Positions 34,837 to 43,163 of a stretch of 64,000 nt of DNA are shown piece by piece; position 1 is the first letter of the stretch; the number at the start of each line of letters is the position of its first letter. The notes below the pieces were generated by a model. It ran no database searches, was not told the DNA's origin, and saw only the letters and a list, made by a program, of their open reading frames with translations. A program made the position numbers and the translations under genes. Source of the DNA: Companilactobacillus kimchii DSM 13961 = JCM 10707 (GTDB lineage Bacteria > Bacillota > Bacilli > Lactobacillales > Lactobacillaceae); the NCBI RefSeq assembly GCF_001435445.1, contig NZ_AZDH01000009.1, forward strand, positions 1 through 64,000. Direction: 5' to 3'.

Positions 34837-34931
34837 TAGACCTCACAGACACAGGGAAGCTCTTCATTGAAGGGATGGTGTTCGTCGGCATATTCTTGCT
34901 TGAAGAATTTCCAATATGTTTTTATGTCCAT
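34830..34931 (-). CDS. Possible 33-residue small protein
   Basis: MDIKTYWKFFKQEY begins a 33-codon ORF with AAAGG 9 nt upstream. It is rich in Glu, His and Lys and ends CVCEVYK. No family is recognised. The codon pattern looks protein-like and it fills an otherwise empty gap, but it overlaps the rnhA terminator. Confidence 0.4.
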   Translation of the reverse strand: MDIKTYWKFFKQEYADEHHPFNEELPCVCEVYK

Positions 34932-34984
34932 ACGTATTTACCTTTACCAAATTATAATTAGTTTGATTATAGAACTTTATAGAC

Positions 34985-35024
34985 ATAAAAAAACAACACC
35001 TCCTTAATAAGAAGATGTTGTTTT
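34985..35024 (-). terminator. Terminator after the DUF1002 gene
   Basis: An AACAACA/TGTTGTT stem with inner pairs and a seven-base T-run on the minus strand. Confidence 0.82.
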
Positions 35025-35028
35025 CAAA

Positions 35029-35970
35029 TTATTTAAATAAACCACTAAAGAATGAAACGATACTGTCCCAAATTCTTTGTAAGAAGTTACGATTCTCTTG
35101 AGTATTTAAGTTGTTAAAAATATTTTTAGCTTTACTCATGATATCGCTACTTAATTTTTGAGCTTGTTGTTTGAAGTTTGAATTCTTCAAAGCACCAGAA
35201 TCTCTGATTTGTACCATCAAGTTGATGATTTGTTGTTTTTGATTATTGTTGATGATATTTTGAAGATTATTCTTTTGCAAGTTGTTATTAACAATTGTTG
35301 TGATTTGGTTAACGGTGATATTATCGCCTTTATTTGCCAAATCAGATTTCATACCGGCAACGGCATTGTTCAATTGTTTATCAGAATATCCATCAGTACC
35401 CTTATTCGCATCAGTAATATTACTTAAGACATTCATTTCCTTTTGCGCAGCATTAACTTGGTTTTGGTTCAAGGTATCACCACTATTTGCATAAGCAGCG
35501 TAGATTCCGGCTAAAGCACCAGAACCATCAATTGGTGTAGCTGATGTTACATAGATGTTGGCATCGCTGATACCGGCAGTTACGGCAGCATTACGATATT
35601 GGTCGGCTGTAATGGTAGTAATATTGTTCTTCCCATTATAATCAACGATTTTGACATTAATACCAGAACCGGATGAAGTCTTTTGAATCAAGGCTGATGA
35701 CCAAACACCACTATTACTTGTGAAACTACTGCCACTAGGGTTGAGATATTTCACCAGAGTATCACCGGTAACGGTAATAGTTTTGTAGTCTCCACTGACT
35801 TGTGAAGAAAGGGCGTCAATTGTTCCTTGACGTTGACTTGATGTTAATGAAGTTCCCAATGTCATTACGGGTTGATCGCTTAGATCGTCCGCTTTGACAG
35901 TCTGAGTTGAGAAGATCCCAACCGTGATTAGAGAAACTAGTCCTAATAAAATGATATTTAACTTTTTCAA
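35029..35970 (-). CDS. Secreted DUF1002 family protein
   Basis: The 313-residue exported protein has a signal peptide (KKLNIILLGLVSLITVGIFS, cleavage likely after TVKA) and a DUF1002 body as in B. subtilis YpuA. An N-terminal alpha/beta half (PVMTLGTSLTSSQRQG, GSGALAGIYAAYA) precedes an Asn/Gln-rich helical C-terminus. Function unknown. The start is TTG 35970 with AAGGAGG 8 nt upstream; a GTG 21 bp earlier lies before that RBS. Confidence 0.88.
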   Translation of the reverse strand: MKKLNIILLGLVSLITVGIFSTQTVKADDLSDQPVMTLGTSLTSSQRQGTIDALSSQVSGDYKTITVTGDTLVKYLNPSGSSFTSNSGVWSSALIQKTSSGSGINVKIVDYNGKNNITTITADQYRNAAVTAGISDANIYVTSATPIDGSGALAGIYAAYANSGDTLNQNQVNAAQKEMNVLSNITDANKGTDGYSDKQLNNAVAGMKSDLANKGDNITVNQITTIVNNNLQKNNLQNIINNNQKQQIINLMVQIRDSGALKNSNFKQQAQKLSSDIMSKAKNIFNNLNTQENRNFLQRIWDSIVSFFSGLFK

Positions 35971-36100
35971 GGTTTTATCCTCCTTAAACACTATTAAACC
36001 AAATATGTATGAAGAATTCGAGAAGATGAGAATTTTTTTTGGATACTTGTATGAATATATTAATATATTGGCGAATAAATTAATAAAAATGAATAGTTTT

Positions 36101-36115
36101 TTGACAATATGTCAA
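36101..36115. promoter_or_regulatory. Palindrome TTGACAATATGTCAA upstream of the EIIC gene
   Basis: Six-base perfect arms around three bases, about 60 bp before the predicted -10. It may be an operator for a local regulator, or a chance -35-like sequence. Confidence 0.35.
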
Positions 36116-36147
36116 TGATTTAGTAAAAATGGTATATACCTATTGAA

Positions 36148-36171
36148 TAATAGCGCTTACAAGAATATACT
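36148..36171 (+). promoter_or_regulatory. cre-like site overlapping the EIIC promoter
   Basis: TAATAGCGCTTACA agrees with the CcpA consensus TGAAANCGNTTNCA except at two positions. TATACT (36166-36171) follows. Catabolite repression of the sugar transporter is plausible. Confidence 0.45.
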
Positions 36172-36218
36172 TTCTATGTTGTAAAACCACTTTACGACAG
36201 AAAGAGGGGTACAGGCTT

Positions 36219-37457
36219 TTGAAAAACTTTATGGATTGGCTTCAAAATAAAATTATGCCACCGATGTCAAAAGTCGGAAACAATAAATATTTAGTATCCA
36301 TACGTAATGGTTTAGTCTTAACATTACCAGCTATTATCAGTGGTAGTGTATTCCTAATTGTTGGAAATATACCAATTACTGCATGGGCTAATTTCATCAA
36401 ACCGTATATGAATATGATTGGTGTGGCTGTTAATGGATCATTTGGAATTATTTCATTATTAGCTGCAATTGGGATTGGATATGAGTTATCTAAGGAATTA
36501 GGAGTTGATCCTATTTCCGGTGCAGGACTTTCAACTATGGCATTTGTCATCGTTTCATTTAATGATAAGTTCAAATTAGATACTAATAATTTTTCATCAT
36601 CTGGATTATTTACTGCAATTATTACTGCTATGATATCAGTTACAATTTTTAACTTCTTTATTAAGAAAAATATTGTTATCAAGTTACCTGATGGTGTACC
36701 AACAGCTGTCTCGAATTCATTTGTTTCATTATTACCAGGTTTCGTTATTTTAGTTCTATTCTGGTTTATCCGTATGCCACTACATATTGATATTAATTTA
36801 GTTATTCAATCAATTTTCCATCCATTACTATTCGCAATGAATACTTTGCCAGGTATTTTGGTTTACACATTCTTAGTAAGTTTACTCTGGGTTTGTGGTA
36901 TTCATGGTGATATGACTTTAGAGGGAATTGCTGATCCAATTTTTCTACAGTTCCTAGCTGCCAACGGAACCGCTTTTGCACATCATCAACCACTTCCTTA
37001 TGCCACAGCTGCTGGATTTTCTAGTTTGATGGTTAACGTTGGTGGTACTGGTGCCACAATTACTTTAGTTGTTTTGATGTTATTCTCAAAGAGTAAAACT
37101 TATCGTGATCTTGGACGAGTAGCATTTCCAGGTGCTTTGTTTGAAATCAATGAACCTGTTATTTTCGGATTTCCTATTGTTATGAATCCTTTGACGATGA
37201 TCCCATTTATCATAATTCCATTGATTTTAGCTACAGGTAGTTATCTTTTGATTCATTTAGGATTAATGAATGCGCCAGTAGCGATGGTACCTTGGACAAT
37301 GCCTCCAATTATCGGACCACTAATGGCAACTGGTTGGGATTGGCGTGCTGCTGTTTGGTCAGCTGTCGAGTTAGTCTTAGCTGGAGCAATGTATTATCCA
37401 TTCTTCAAAGTTGCTGAAAAAGGTATGCTTGCTAAAGAAAAGACTTCTACAGATTAA
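36219..37457 (+). CDS. PTS EIIC, lactose/cellobiose family (stand-alone)
   Basis: The 412-residue membrane permease subunit of a sugar phosphotransferase system has about ten helices. The LacE/CelB-family blocks include the N-terminal MPPMSKVGNNKYLVSIRNGL, the HGD motif in GIHGDMT and FEINEPVIFGFPIVMNP, the conserved substrate region. EIIA and EIIB genes are absent nearby, so it must borrow them from another system. Start TTG 36219 behind AAAGAGGGG. A beta-glucoside or galactoside substrate is likely but not determined. Confidence 0.9.
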   Translation: MKNFMDWLQNKIMPPMSKVGNNKYLVSIRNGLVLTLPAIISGSVFLIVGNIPITAWANFIKPYMNMIGVAVNGSFGIISLLAAIGIGYELSKELGVDPISGAGLSTMAFVIVSFNDKFKLDTNNFSSSGLFTAIITAMISVTIFNFFIKKNIVIKLPDGVPTAVSNSFVSLLPGFVILVLFWFIRMPLHIDINLVIQSIFHPLLFAMNTLPGILVYTFLVSLLWVCGIHGDMTLEGIADPIFLQFLAANGTAFAHHQPLPYATAAGFSSLMVNVGGTGATITLVVLMLFSKSKTYRDLGRVAFPGALFEINEPVIFGFPIVMNPLTMIPFIIIPLILATGSYLLIHLGLMNAPVAMVPWTMPPIIGPLMATGWDWRAAVWSAVELVLAGAMYYPFFKVAEKGMLAKEKTSTD

Positions 37458-37501
37458 AAAGAACGATGATCAGTCAGAGGAGGCTGATTATCGTTCTTTT
37501 C
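37456..37501 (+). terminator. Terminator after EIIC gene
   Basis: AAAAAGAACGAT/ATCGTTCTTTT with an inner ATCAG/CTGAT extension. Confidence 0.88.
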
Positions 37502-37521
37502 TGCTATTTAATACTTATTTT

Positions 37522-37560
37522 TAAAAAGCGTGAGAATTGCTTGCTTTTTCGCACGCTTTT
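37522..37560. terminator. Second terminator-like hairpin
   Basis: AAAAGCGTG and CGCACGCTTTT flank a T-rich loop; it may stop leftward antisense transcription or act as a back-up. Confidence 0.5.
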
Positions 37561-37746
37561 AACGCTTCTGAGCTAAAAACATGTCTATCATTAATAGATC
37601 TTTTTTAATTGATTAATAATTTTATAGTCCATTTATTATTTTTAATAGGGTTTTGCACTTTTGCATGTAAATGCTAACTGATAAGAATTATCTTTTGCTA
37701 TACTTACTGTAGTGTCCTTGTCTTATATTGAAAGGAGCTGGTGCTT

Positions 37747-37911
37747 ATGGTTGAAAATCATATTCTCAGTCTTCCTATCATGACGGGAGGCTTTGGCGTT
37801 GGAATTGATTTCCATTTTCTTGATTCTAGTAGTTTTACTAGAAATTATCAAAGAATTGAAGAAATAATTCAAACAAAAAAGTCGGACACGGCAATGTCCG
37901 ACTCTAAATAA
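37747..37911 (+). CDS. 54-codon ORF of the toxin-like locus
   Basis: The ATG has AAAGGAG 9 nt upstream, a strong RBS. The peptide starts MVENHILSLPIMTGG and ends with a charged tail. It is not clearly hydrophobic enough for a membrane toxin. Its codons overlap, in another frame, a hydrophobic peptide ORF at 37799-37867. It may act as a leader whose translation opens the second ORF, or the two may have been one gene before a frameshift. Confidence 0.45.
   Translation: MVENHILSLPIMTGGFGVGIDFHFLDSSSFTRNYQRIEEIIQTKKSDTAMSDSK
37799..37867 (+). CDS. Hydrophobic 22-residue peptide, holin-like toxin candidate
   Basis: TTG start with GGGAGG 8 nt upstream. The sequence ELISIFLILVVLLEIIKELKK is a single transmembrane helix with a basic end, the pattern of the small holin-like/TxpA-type toxins of lactobacilli. 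It lies inside the 54-codon ORF in another frame. The toxin assignment rests on hydrophobic pattern and locus structure only. Confidence 0.5.
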   Translation: MELISIFLILVVLLEIIKELKK

Positions 37912-37975
37912 TATGTAATATTGTTATTAGACAAGGACACTGATTAAGGGCCACTTTTTAAGTGGTCTTTTTCTT

Positions 37976-38236
37976 TACCTTGCTTCACTAATATATTAAC
38001 AAGATAAGACGTCTAAAACAACTATAAAGTAATAACATGTCAACTAGTATTATCATATTTATAATAGTTACTGAAAAAGTACATTCGTTAAAGAAAAAAG
38101 CTTTCACAAACCGATGAAGTTTTTCCTATTTATTTGATGATTAAAATGGCTTTTTCCGCTGGTTTATGCTATTCTGTAGGTTCTAGGATTACGCTTAAGT
38201 AAGTATAATTAAATAAAAAGGATTAGGTGAAACACA
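37976..38236. other. Intergenic region upstream of ddl
   Basis: About 260 bp of AT-rich sequence expected to hold the ddl promoter and, on the minus strand, the start of the presumed antisense RNA. No further ORF seen. Confidence 0.4.
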
Positions 38237-39292
38237 ATGAAAATTGTCGTTCTTTCAGGTGGAAGAAGTACAGAAAGAAATGTTTCTTTATCTTCCGGAG
38301 TTAAAATCACCAACGCACTACGTAGTAAAGGTTATGAAGTAGCTTACGTTGATTCATTCTTAGGTAAGGATATTGAAGAGGATAAAATTGATGATCTCTT
38401 CACAACAGAACCTGAAAATGAAAGTAAATTAGTTATTGATGATGAAGTTCTTACAGATGAAAAGATCAATGCTTTGAGAACTGACGGAACTAAGGGTCTA
38501 TTAGGTAGAAATGTTCTTAACATTTGTCGTCATGCCGATATTGTCTACATGGGACTTCACGGTGAAGATGGCGAAAATGGTAAGATGCAAGCTGTCTTTG
38601 ATGTCTTTGATATCAAGTATACAGGTAGTGGCTCATTAGCTTCTGGACTTGCTATGGATAAGAAATATTCTAAAGAAATTTTTGTACAAGATGGTATTCC
38701 AACTGCTCAATATACAACAACTAAGACTGCTAAGATTTTATCAGAGGATATTCCTTTCAACTATCCAATGGTAGTAAAACCTTCTAACGGTGGTTCAAGT
38801 GTTGGTACACATATTGTTAACAATGCTACTGAATTAAGAGATTCAGTTGCTGATGCTTTGAGATTTGATGATGAAGTTTTAATTGAAGAGTATATCAAGG
38901 GACGCGAATTCTCAGTTGCTATCGTTGATGGTTTGGTTCTTCCAGCTGTCGAAGTTACTGTTGATACAGGTTGGTATGATTTCCAACATAAGTTCCAAGC
39001 TAACAACGTAACTCACTTTATTACTCCTCCAGACAATTTGGATGATAAAATTCACGAAAAGATGCAAGCGTTGACTAAGAAGACTTTTGAGGCTCTAGGT
39101 ATGAGTAACTATGGTCGTGTTGACTTCTTATTACGTGACGGTCAATTGTATGTCATGGAAGCTAATACTTTACCAGGTATGACACCATTGTCATTAATGC
39201 CAAGAGAAGCTGAAGCTGCCGGTATTTCATATGCTGATCTTTGTGAGAGAATCATTAAGAGTAAAGTTAAGTACTACGAAGAAAGAAAATAA
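38237..39292 (+). CDS. ddl: D-alanine-D-alanine/D-lactate ligase family protein
   Basis: The 351-residue ATP-grasp ligase makes the peptidoglycan depsipeptide/dipeptide terminus. Visible motifs: the N-terminal SGGRSTERNVSLSSG, the ATP site VVKPSNGGSSVGTH (about 176-189), EEYIKGREFSV, DFLLRDGQLYVMEANTLPGMT with Mg2+-binding acidic residues. At the omega-loop site that sets D-Ala versus D-Lac choice, the segment YDFQHKF has Phe after Lys where D-Ala-D-Ala ligases have Tyr (AKY). A Phe here marks the D-Ala-D-Lac ligases of vancomycin-resistant lactobacilli and leuconostocs. The overall sequence is rather divergent, so it may be a second ligase. Confidence 0.88.
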   Translation: MKIVVLSGGRSTERNVSLSSGVKITNALRSKGYEVAYVDSFLGKDIEEDKIDDLFTTEPENESKLVIDDEVLTDEKINALRTDGTKGLLGRNVLNICRHADIVYMGLHGEDGENGKMQAVFDVFDIKYTGSGSLASGLAMDKKYSKEIFVQDGIPTAQYTTTKTAKILSEDIPFNYPMVVKPSNGGSSVGTHIVNNATELRDSVADALRFDDEVLIEEYIKGREFSVAIVDGLVLPAVEVTVDTGWYDFQHKFQANNVTHFITPPDNLDDKIHEKMQALTKKTFEALGMSNYGRVDFLLRDGQLYVMEANTLPGMTPLSLMPREAEAAGISYADLCERIIKSKVKYYEERK

Positions 39293-39308
39293 TAACGAAT
39301 TATAATTT

Positions 39309-39345
39309 AAAGGTCATCTTCCTTGGTTGAGGATGATCTTTTTTT
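39309..39345 (+). terminator. Rho-independent terminator after ddl
   Basis: AAAGGTCATCTTCC and GAGGATGATCTTT with a T-run. Confidence 0.88.
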
Positions 39346-39369
39346 GTTTTAGATAGATTTGAAGCTTTG

Positions 39370-39398
39370 TTAAAGCGATTACAAATATAAGGTATAAT
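39370..39398 (+). promoter_or_regulatory. cre-like site and -10 of the hicDH promoter
   Basis: TTAAAGCGATTACA (39370-39383) differs from the CcpA consensus TGAAANCGNTTNCA at one position and sits where the -35 should be; TATAAT is at 39393-39398. Repression or control by CcpA is inferred. Confidence 0.6.
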
Positions 39399-39444
39399 TG
39401 TCGTGTGAACTATTCTTTAAAAATTTGATTGCGAGGTATGTTTC

Positions 39445-40356
39445 ATGACAAGAAAAATTGGAATTATTGGAATGGGAAATGTTGGTGCCGCATGTGCACA
39501 TTATATTGTTGCAGGTGGTTTTGTTGACGACTTGGTATTGATCGATAAGAATGAGAAAAAAGTTAAGGCTGATGCTTTAGACTTTGAAGATGCCATGGCT
39601 AATTTGCCAGCTCATACTAATATTTACGTAAATGATTATTCTCAATTGGATGATGCCGATATTATTATTTCAGCCGTTGGACACATCAAATTAATCGGTG
39701 GAGAACACCCAAATCGTTTTGGAGAATTAAAGCCAACTGGTGATTCTGTAACAGATGTAGCCAATAAAATTAAACAAACTAAGTTCCATGGCATCATGGT
39801 CGTAATTAGTAATCCTAATGATGTTATGACATCAATGTATCAACAAATTCTTGATTTTCCTAAAGAACGTGTAATTGGTACTGGTACATTGCTTGATTCA
39901 GCCAGAATGAAACGTGCTGTTGGTAAAGCCTTTGATGTCGATCCTAGATCAGTTTCAGGATATAACTTGGGAGAACACGGTAACTCTCAATTTACAGCTT
40001 GGTCAACGGTAAAGGTCATGGATCAACCAGTTAAAGAATTAGCTGAGAAAAATGGTCTTGATTTGGATCAAATTAATGAAGATGTAAGAATGGGTGGTTT
40101 CACAGTCTTTGATGGCAAAGGATATACTAACTACGGTGTATCGACTGCAGCAGTTAGACTTTCGTTAGCTATTTTAAATGATGCTAATATCGAATTGCCC
40201 GTATCAAATTATCGTGAAGAGTATGGTGTTTACTTATCATACCCAGCTATTGTTGGACGTGACGGAATTGAAAAACAGTTACAATTAGATTTGCCACAAG
40301 ATGAATTAGATAAACTTCAATATTCTGCCGACTATATCAAGAAAAATTTAAAATGA
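39445..40356 (+). CDS. hicD: L-2-hydroxyisocaproate dehydrogenase
   Basis: The 303-residue NAD-dependent enzyme of the lactate/malate dehydrogenase family closely follows the remembered Weissella confusa L-Hic[16 protein letters not shown] at the N-terminus, [25 protein letters not shown], the catalytic His in [10 protein letters not shown] and GKGYTNYGV. It reduces branched-chain 2-keto acids such as 2-ketoisocaproate, a step in amino-acid catabolism and flavour formation. It is followed 16 bp later by a RidA gene, which removes reactive enamine/imine intermediates, so the two may cooperate in amino/keto acid metabolism. Confidence 0.93.
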   Translation: MTRKIGIIGMGNVGAACAHYIVAGGFVDDLVLIDKNEKKVKADALDFEDAMANLPAHTNIYVNDYSQLDDADIIISAVGHIKLIGGEHPNRFGELKPTGDSVTDVANKIKQTKFHGIMVVISNPNDVMTSMYQQILDFPKERVIGTGTLLDSARMKRAVGKAFDVDPRSVSGYNLGEHGNSQFTAWSTVKVMDQPVKELAEKNGLDLDQINEDVRMGGFTVFDGKGYTNYGVSTAAVRLSLAILNDANIELPVSNYREEYGVYLSYPAIVGRDGIEKQLQLDLPQDELDKLQYSADYIKKNLK

Positions 40357-40372
40357 TTTAGAGGTATAAATT

Positions 40373-40747
40373 ATGGAAAGAATTACTTCAAATAGTGCTC
40401 CAGATGCAATTGGTCCTTATGTTCATGCTACAAGATCAGAAAATATTATTTTTACATCTGGTCAAATCGGATTAAACCCTCAAACATCAAAGTTAGCTGA
40501 GGGAATCGAAGAGCAGGCAAAGCAGACTTTGGAGAATTTGGAAAATATCTTAGAGTCTTCCAGTAGTGACTTTGAACATGTTTTAAAAGCTACAATTTAT
40601 TTGGATGATTTAGATAATTTTTCTAAAGTAAATAGTATTTATCAAAATTATTTCAATGAAAATTTCTCTGCTAGAAGTGCGATTGAAGTTTCCAAATTAC
40701 CTATGGGAGCTAAGGTAGAAATAGAATTAATTGCTGAAACAAAATAG
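40373..40747 (+). CDS. RidA family enamine/imine deaminase
   Basis: The 124-residue RidA/YjgF/UK114 protein trims as a homotrimer and hydrolyses reactive 2-aminoacrylate-type enamines. Visible family blocks are the start SNSAPDAIGPYVHATR, SGQIGLNP, QTLENLENIL and, near the end, the catalytic Arg in ARSAIEVSKLPMGAKVEIELIA. It is co-transcribed with the hydroxyisocaproate dehydrogenase. Confidence 0.95.
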   Translation: MERITSNSAPDAIGPYVHATRSENIIFTSGQIGLNPQTSKLAEGIEEQAKQTLENLENILESSSSDFEHVLKATIYLDDLDNFSKVNSIYQNYFNENFSARSAIEVSKLPMGAKVEIELIAETK

Positions 40748-40813
40748 AATTTAAAAACAATGATGAGACGAGGACAATCTAGTCTCTCTGTAAATAGAAT
40801 TGATGATTTCTTG

Positions 40814-40845
40814 AAGAGTGTAGACAAAACGTCGCACTCTTTTTA
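40814..40845 (+). terminator. Rho-independent terminator
   Basis: AAGAGTG(T)...GTCGCACTCTT with inner pairs and a T-run. Confidence 0.75.
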
Positions 40846-40912
40846 TTTTGAGAGGATAATTCACATATATTGATATAATGTAACTTGCTAAAAATTGTTA
40901 AGGGGACAAACT

Positions 40913-41782
40913 ATGAAAAAAGGTTTATTGCTGTTACTTCTACCACTACTTTTGACTGGCTGTTCGACGAATGTGGATACTAGTTCTAAACAAGCTGATA
41001 ATCAAGAAACAACGACTAACAAAAAATCTGACTCCACTGGAAATGTTACAGCAGAGGAAATGAGTAATTGGACATATACATCTGGTGATAAAGCAGTTAA
41101 GATTTTGAACAATGATCGGCCAACAACGATTCAAGCTAATGATTTTACTCAGACTCATATAAATTATGGTGGGTTGGACAATCTAAATCGAACTAAAACG
41201 GCGACAGCATATTTAACTCGTAATAATTTGGGTAAATCTAATACGAGAACTGAACAGACGTGGCGTCCGACTGGTTGGCATAACGAACCCAAAACGGTCA
41301 ACGGGACACGTGTAATTCCACAAAATAGGGGACATTTGATTGCTTATACAATGACTTTTAATTTGAATAAGTCTGGTCAAACACAACAAGGTCAGTTGGG
41401 TAGTATTGATAATCCGTATAATCTTTTCACACAAACAGAATTCTCAAATCAGAAAACAATGACTGAAACGGAACAAATGGTTCGTAATGAGTTGGCACAA
41501 AATAAAAAAGTTATTTATCAAGTAACACCAATTTTTCGAGGTAACGAATTAATGGCTCGAGGCGTTTGGGTACAGGCGTTATCAATTGATGGAAGTTTCA
41601 AATTTAACCGATATTTGTGGAATGTTCAAAATAATATTGTCTTTGATTATGCGACAGGACGGTCAACCGTAGATACAACTTTCACAGTACCCGAAGTTGC
41701 TAATAATTATCAAAATAAGCATTATAATAATAGACACAAAAATTACAGACATTATAGGAAGTATCATCATTATTATCACTAG
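40913..41782 (+). CDS. Lipoprotein DNA/RNA non-specific endonuclease (EndA-like)
   Basis: The 289-residue surface nuclease has a lipoprotein signal peptide (KKGLLLLLLPLLLTGC; lipobox LLTGC) and a Ser/Thr/Lys-rich linker. The beta-beta-alpha-metal nuclease domain has the catalytic His in QNRGHLIAY, a variant of the usual DRGH, and the metal-binding Asn in FTQTEFSNQKTM. It should degrade extracellular DNA at the cell surface. The C-terminus ends in a striking His/Tyr/Lys/Arg/Asn-rich tail of about 25 residues, possibly for nucleic-acid or wall binding. ATG 40913 follows AAGGGG. Confidence 0.9.
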   Translation: MKKGLLLLLLPLLLTGCSTNVDTSSKQADNQETTTNKKSDSTGNVTAEEMSNWTYTSGDKAVKILNNDRPTTIQANDFTQTHINYGGLDNLNRTKTATAYLTRNNLGKSNTRTEQTWRPTGWHNEPKTVNGTRVIPQNRGHLIAYTMTFNLNKSGQTQQGQLGSIDNPYNLFTQTEFSNQKTMTETEQMVRNELAQNKKVIYQVTPIFRGNELMARGVWVQALSIDGSFKFNRYLWNVQNNIVFDYATGRSTVDTTFTVPEVANNYQNKHYNNRHKNYRHYRKYHHYYH

Positions 41783-41874
41783 ACAAATAGGAGAGATATT
41801 TGTTTTTCTTCTGTGGTATAGACCAGTAAACAATGGTATAATGAAAACGTTAAAATTAGTAAGGAGACTCGATA

Positions 41875-43035
41875 ATGTCATATTATATTCATGCTAAGAA
41901 GTTCTTTTTAAAAAACACTACTGAAAATGGCGGCTACCTAGAAGTTACTGATGACGGTAAGTTTGGTAAATTCTATCATGCTGACGAAGAAAAACCTGAA
42001 GGTAAAGTTGTTGACTATTCAGACAAGTTTATCGCCCCAGGTCTAGTTGATACACATATTCATGGTCTTGTAGGTCATGATGTTATGGATGACGACTTTG
42101 AAAAATTAAATGAAATGTCAGAAGGTCTATTAAAGGCTGGTGTTACTTCATGGTTGCCAACAACTTTGACAGCATCACATGACCAACTAAAACATATCTG
42201 CCAAACAATTGGTGATAATTACAAGAAGGCTACTGGTGCCAAGATTCAAGGTATTCACTTTGAAGGACCTTTCTATACAGAAAAACACAAGGGTGCACAA
42301 AATCCTAAGTACTTCAGAGATCCAGATGCCGAAGAATTTGAAGACTGGCAAGAAGCTGCTCATGGTATGATCAAGAAGATTTCTATTGCTCCTGAAAGAA
42401 AAGGCTCAGTTGAATTCACTAAAGCTGTCGCTTCAGATAACGTTGCTGTATATCTTGGACACAGTGATGCCACATTTGAACAAGCTAAAGCTTGTGTTGA
42501 AGCAGGCGCTACAGGATTTACGCATACATACAATGGTATGAGTGGTTTGAATCACAGATTACCAGGTATGGTTGGTGCAGCACTTTCAATGCACTTAGTT
42601 GATGACGAATTGATCTGTGATGGACACCACGTTAACCCATTCGCAGCAAGAATCGTTATCGAAAAGAAGGGTGCAGAACACGTTGCCCTAATTACTGATT
42701 GTATGCGTGCCGGTTTAATGCCAGATGGTGACTACGTACTTGGTGAACTACCAGTTGTTGTTGCTAACGGAACAGCCAGATTAAAAGATGAAACACATAA
42801 CTTAGCTGGTTCAATCTTGATGTTGAACGAAGCTATCAAGAACGTTGTTGACTGGAACATTGCTACAGACGAAGAAGCCGTAGAAATGGCAAGTTACACA
42901 GCTGCTAAGAGTTCAAAGGTTGCTGACAAGTGTGGTATTATCGCTGACGGTAGAGATGCTGATTTCATCGTACTTGACGATGATATGACATTATCAGAAA
43001 CATATCTTGACGGTGTATCAAGATATAAGGCCTAA
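41875..43035 (+). CDS. nagA: N-acetylglucosamine-6-phosphate deacetylase
   Basis: The 386-residue amidohydrolase makes glucosamine-6-phosphate from GlcNAc-6-P in amino-sugar and cell-wall recycling. Features: PGLVDTHIHG (HxH metal site, about 58-67), the Glu of GIHFEGPFY, LGHSDAT, FTHTYNGM, CDGHHVNP and the catalytic Asp in LITDCMRAG. AAGGAG lies before the ATG. The stop codon is followed within a few bases by structured repeat copy 3. Confidence 0.96.
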   Translation: MSYYIHAKKFFLKNTTENGGYLEVTDDGKFGKFYHADEEKPEGKVVDYSDKFIAPGLVDTHIHGLVGHDVMDDDFEKLNEMSEGLLKAGVTSWLPTTLTASHDQLKHICQTIGDNYKKATGAKIQGIHFEGPFYTEKHKGAQNPKYFRDPDAEEFEDWQEAAHGMIKKISIAPERKGSVEFTKAVASDNVAVYLGHSDATFEQAKACVEAGATGFTHTYNGMSGLNHRLPGMVGAALSMHLVDDELICDGHHVNPFAARIVIEKKGAEHVALITDCMRAGLMPDGDYVLGELPVVVANGTARLKDETHNLAGSILMLNEAIKNVVDWNIATDEEAVEMASYTAAKSSKVADKCGIIADGRDADFIVLDDDMTLSETYLDGVSRYKA

Positions 43036-43036
43036 A

Positions 43037-43163
43037 GATAGAGAGCGGAACAGGCCTGGGAATTTCCGAGGATTTGCCTAAGTACTGGAATCGCACGCGT
43101 ACTTGGCGGGCAATTTCAGTGCTGTAGCAAACCGGAAGAAATTGGCCTGTGTAGCTCGTTTCC
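43037..43163 (+). repeat. Structured hairpin repeat, copy 3
   Basis: Hairpin repeat starting GAGAGCGGAACAGGCC directly after the nagA stop. Arms ACAGGCC/GGCCTGT at the base and AGTACTG/CAGTGCT near the top differ from copies 1 and 2 by paired changes. The loop CACGCGTACTTGGCGGGC is identical to copy 2. A tail to about 43215 is shared with the yhgE locus. Confidence 0.85.

Larger units (their letters stand above)
37699..37975 (+). ncRNA. Candidate type I toxin mRNA unit with 5'/3' complementary ends
   Basis: An extended -10 (TGCTATACT, hexamer 37699-37704) predicts a transcript start near 37711. The first 13 bases, AGTGTCCTTGTCT (37711-37723), are perfectly complementary to 37929-37941, just before the terminator GGCCACTT/AAGTGGTC plus T-run (37948-37972). 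Pairing of 5' and 3' ends is a hallmark of type I toxin mRNAs kept silent until processed. A strong minus-strand terminator inside the unit (GTCGGACA/TGTCCGAC plus T-run, 37876-37903) shows where a convergent antisense RNA would end. The antisense promoter was not identified. Confidence 0.6.

Noticed and set aside
38021-38043. TTGACA...TATAGT on the minus strand as promoter of the antisense RNA
   Set aside because: The hexamers are only 11 bp apart, too close for a sigma-A promoter.
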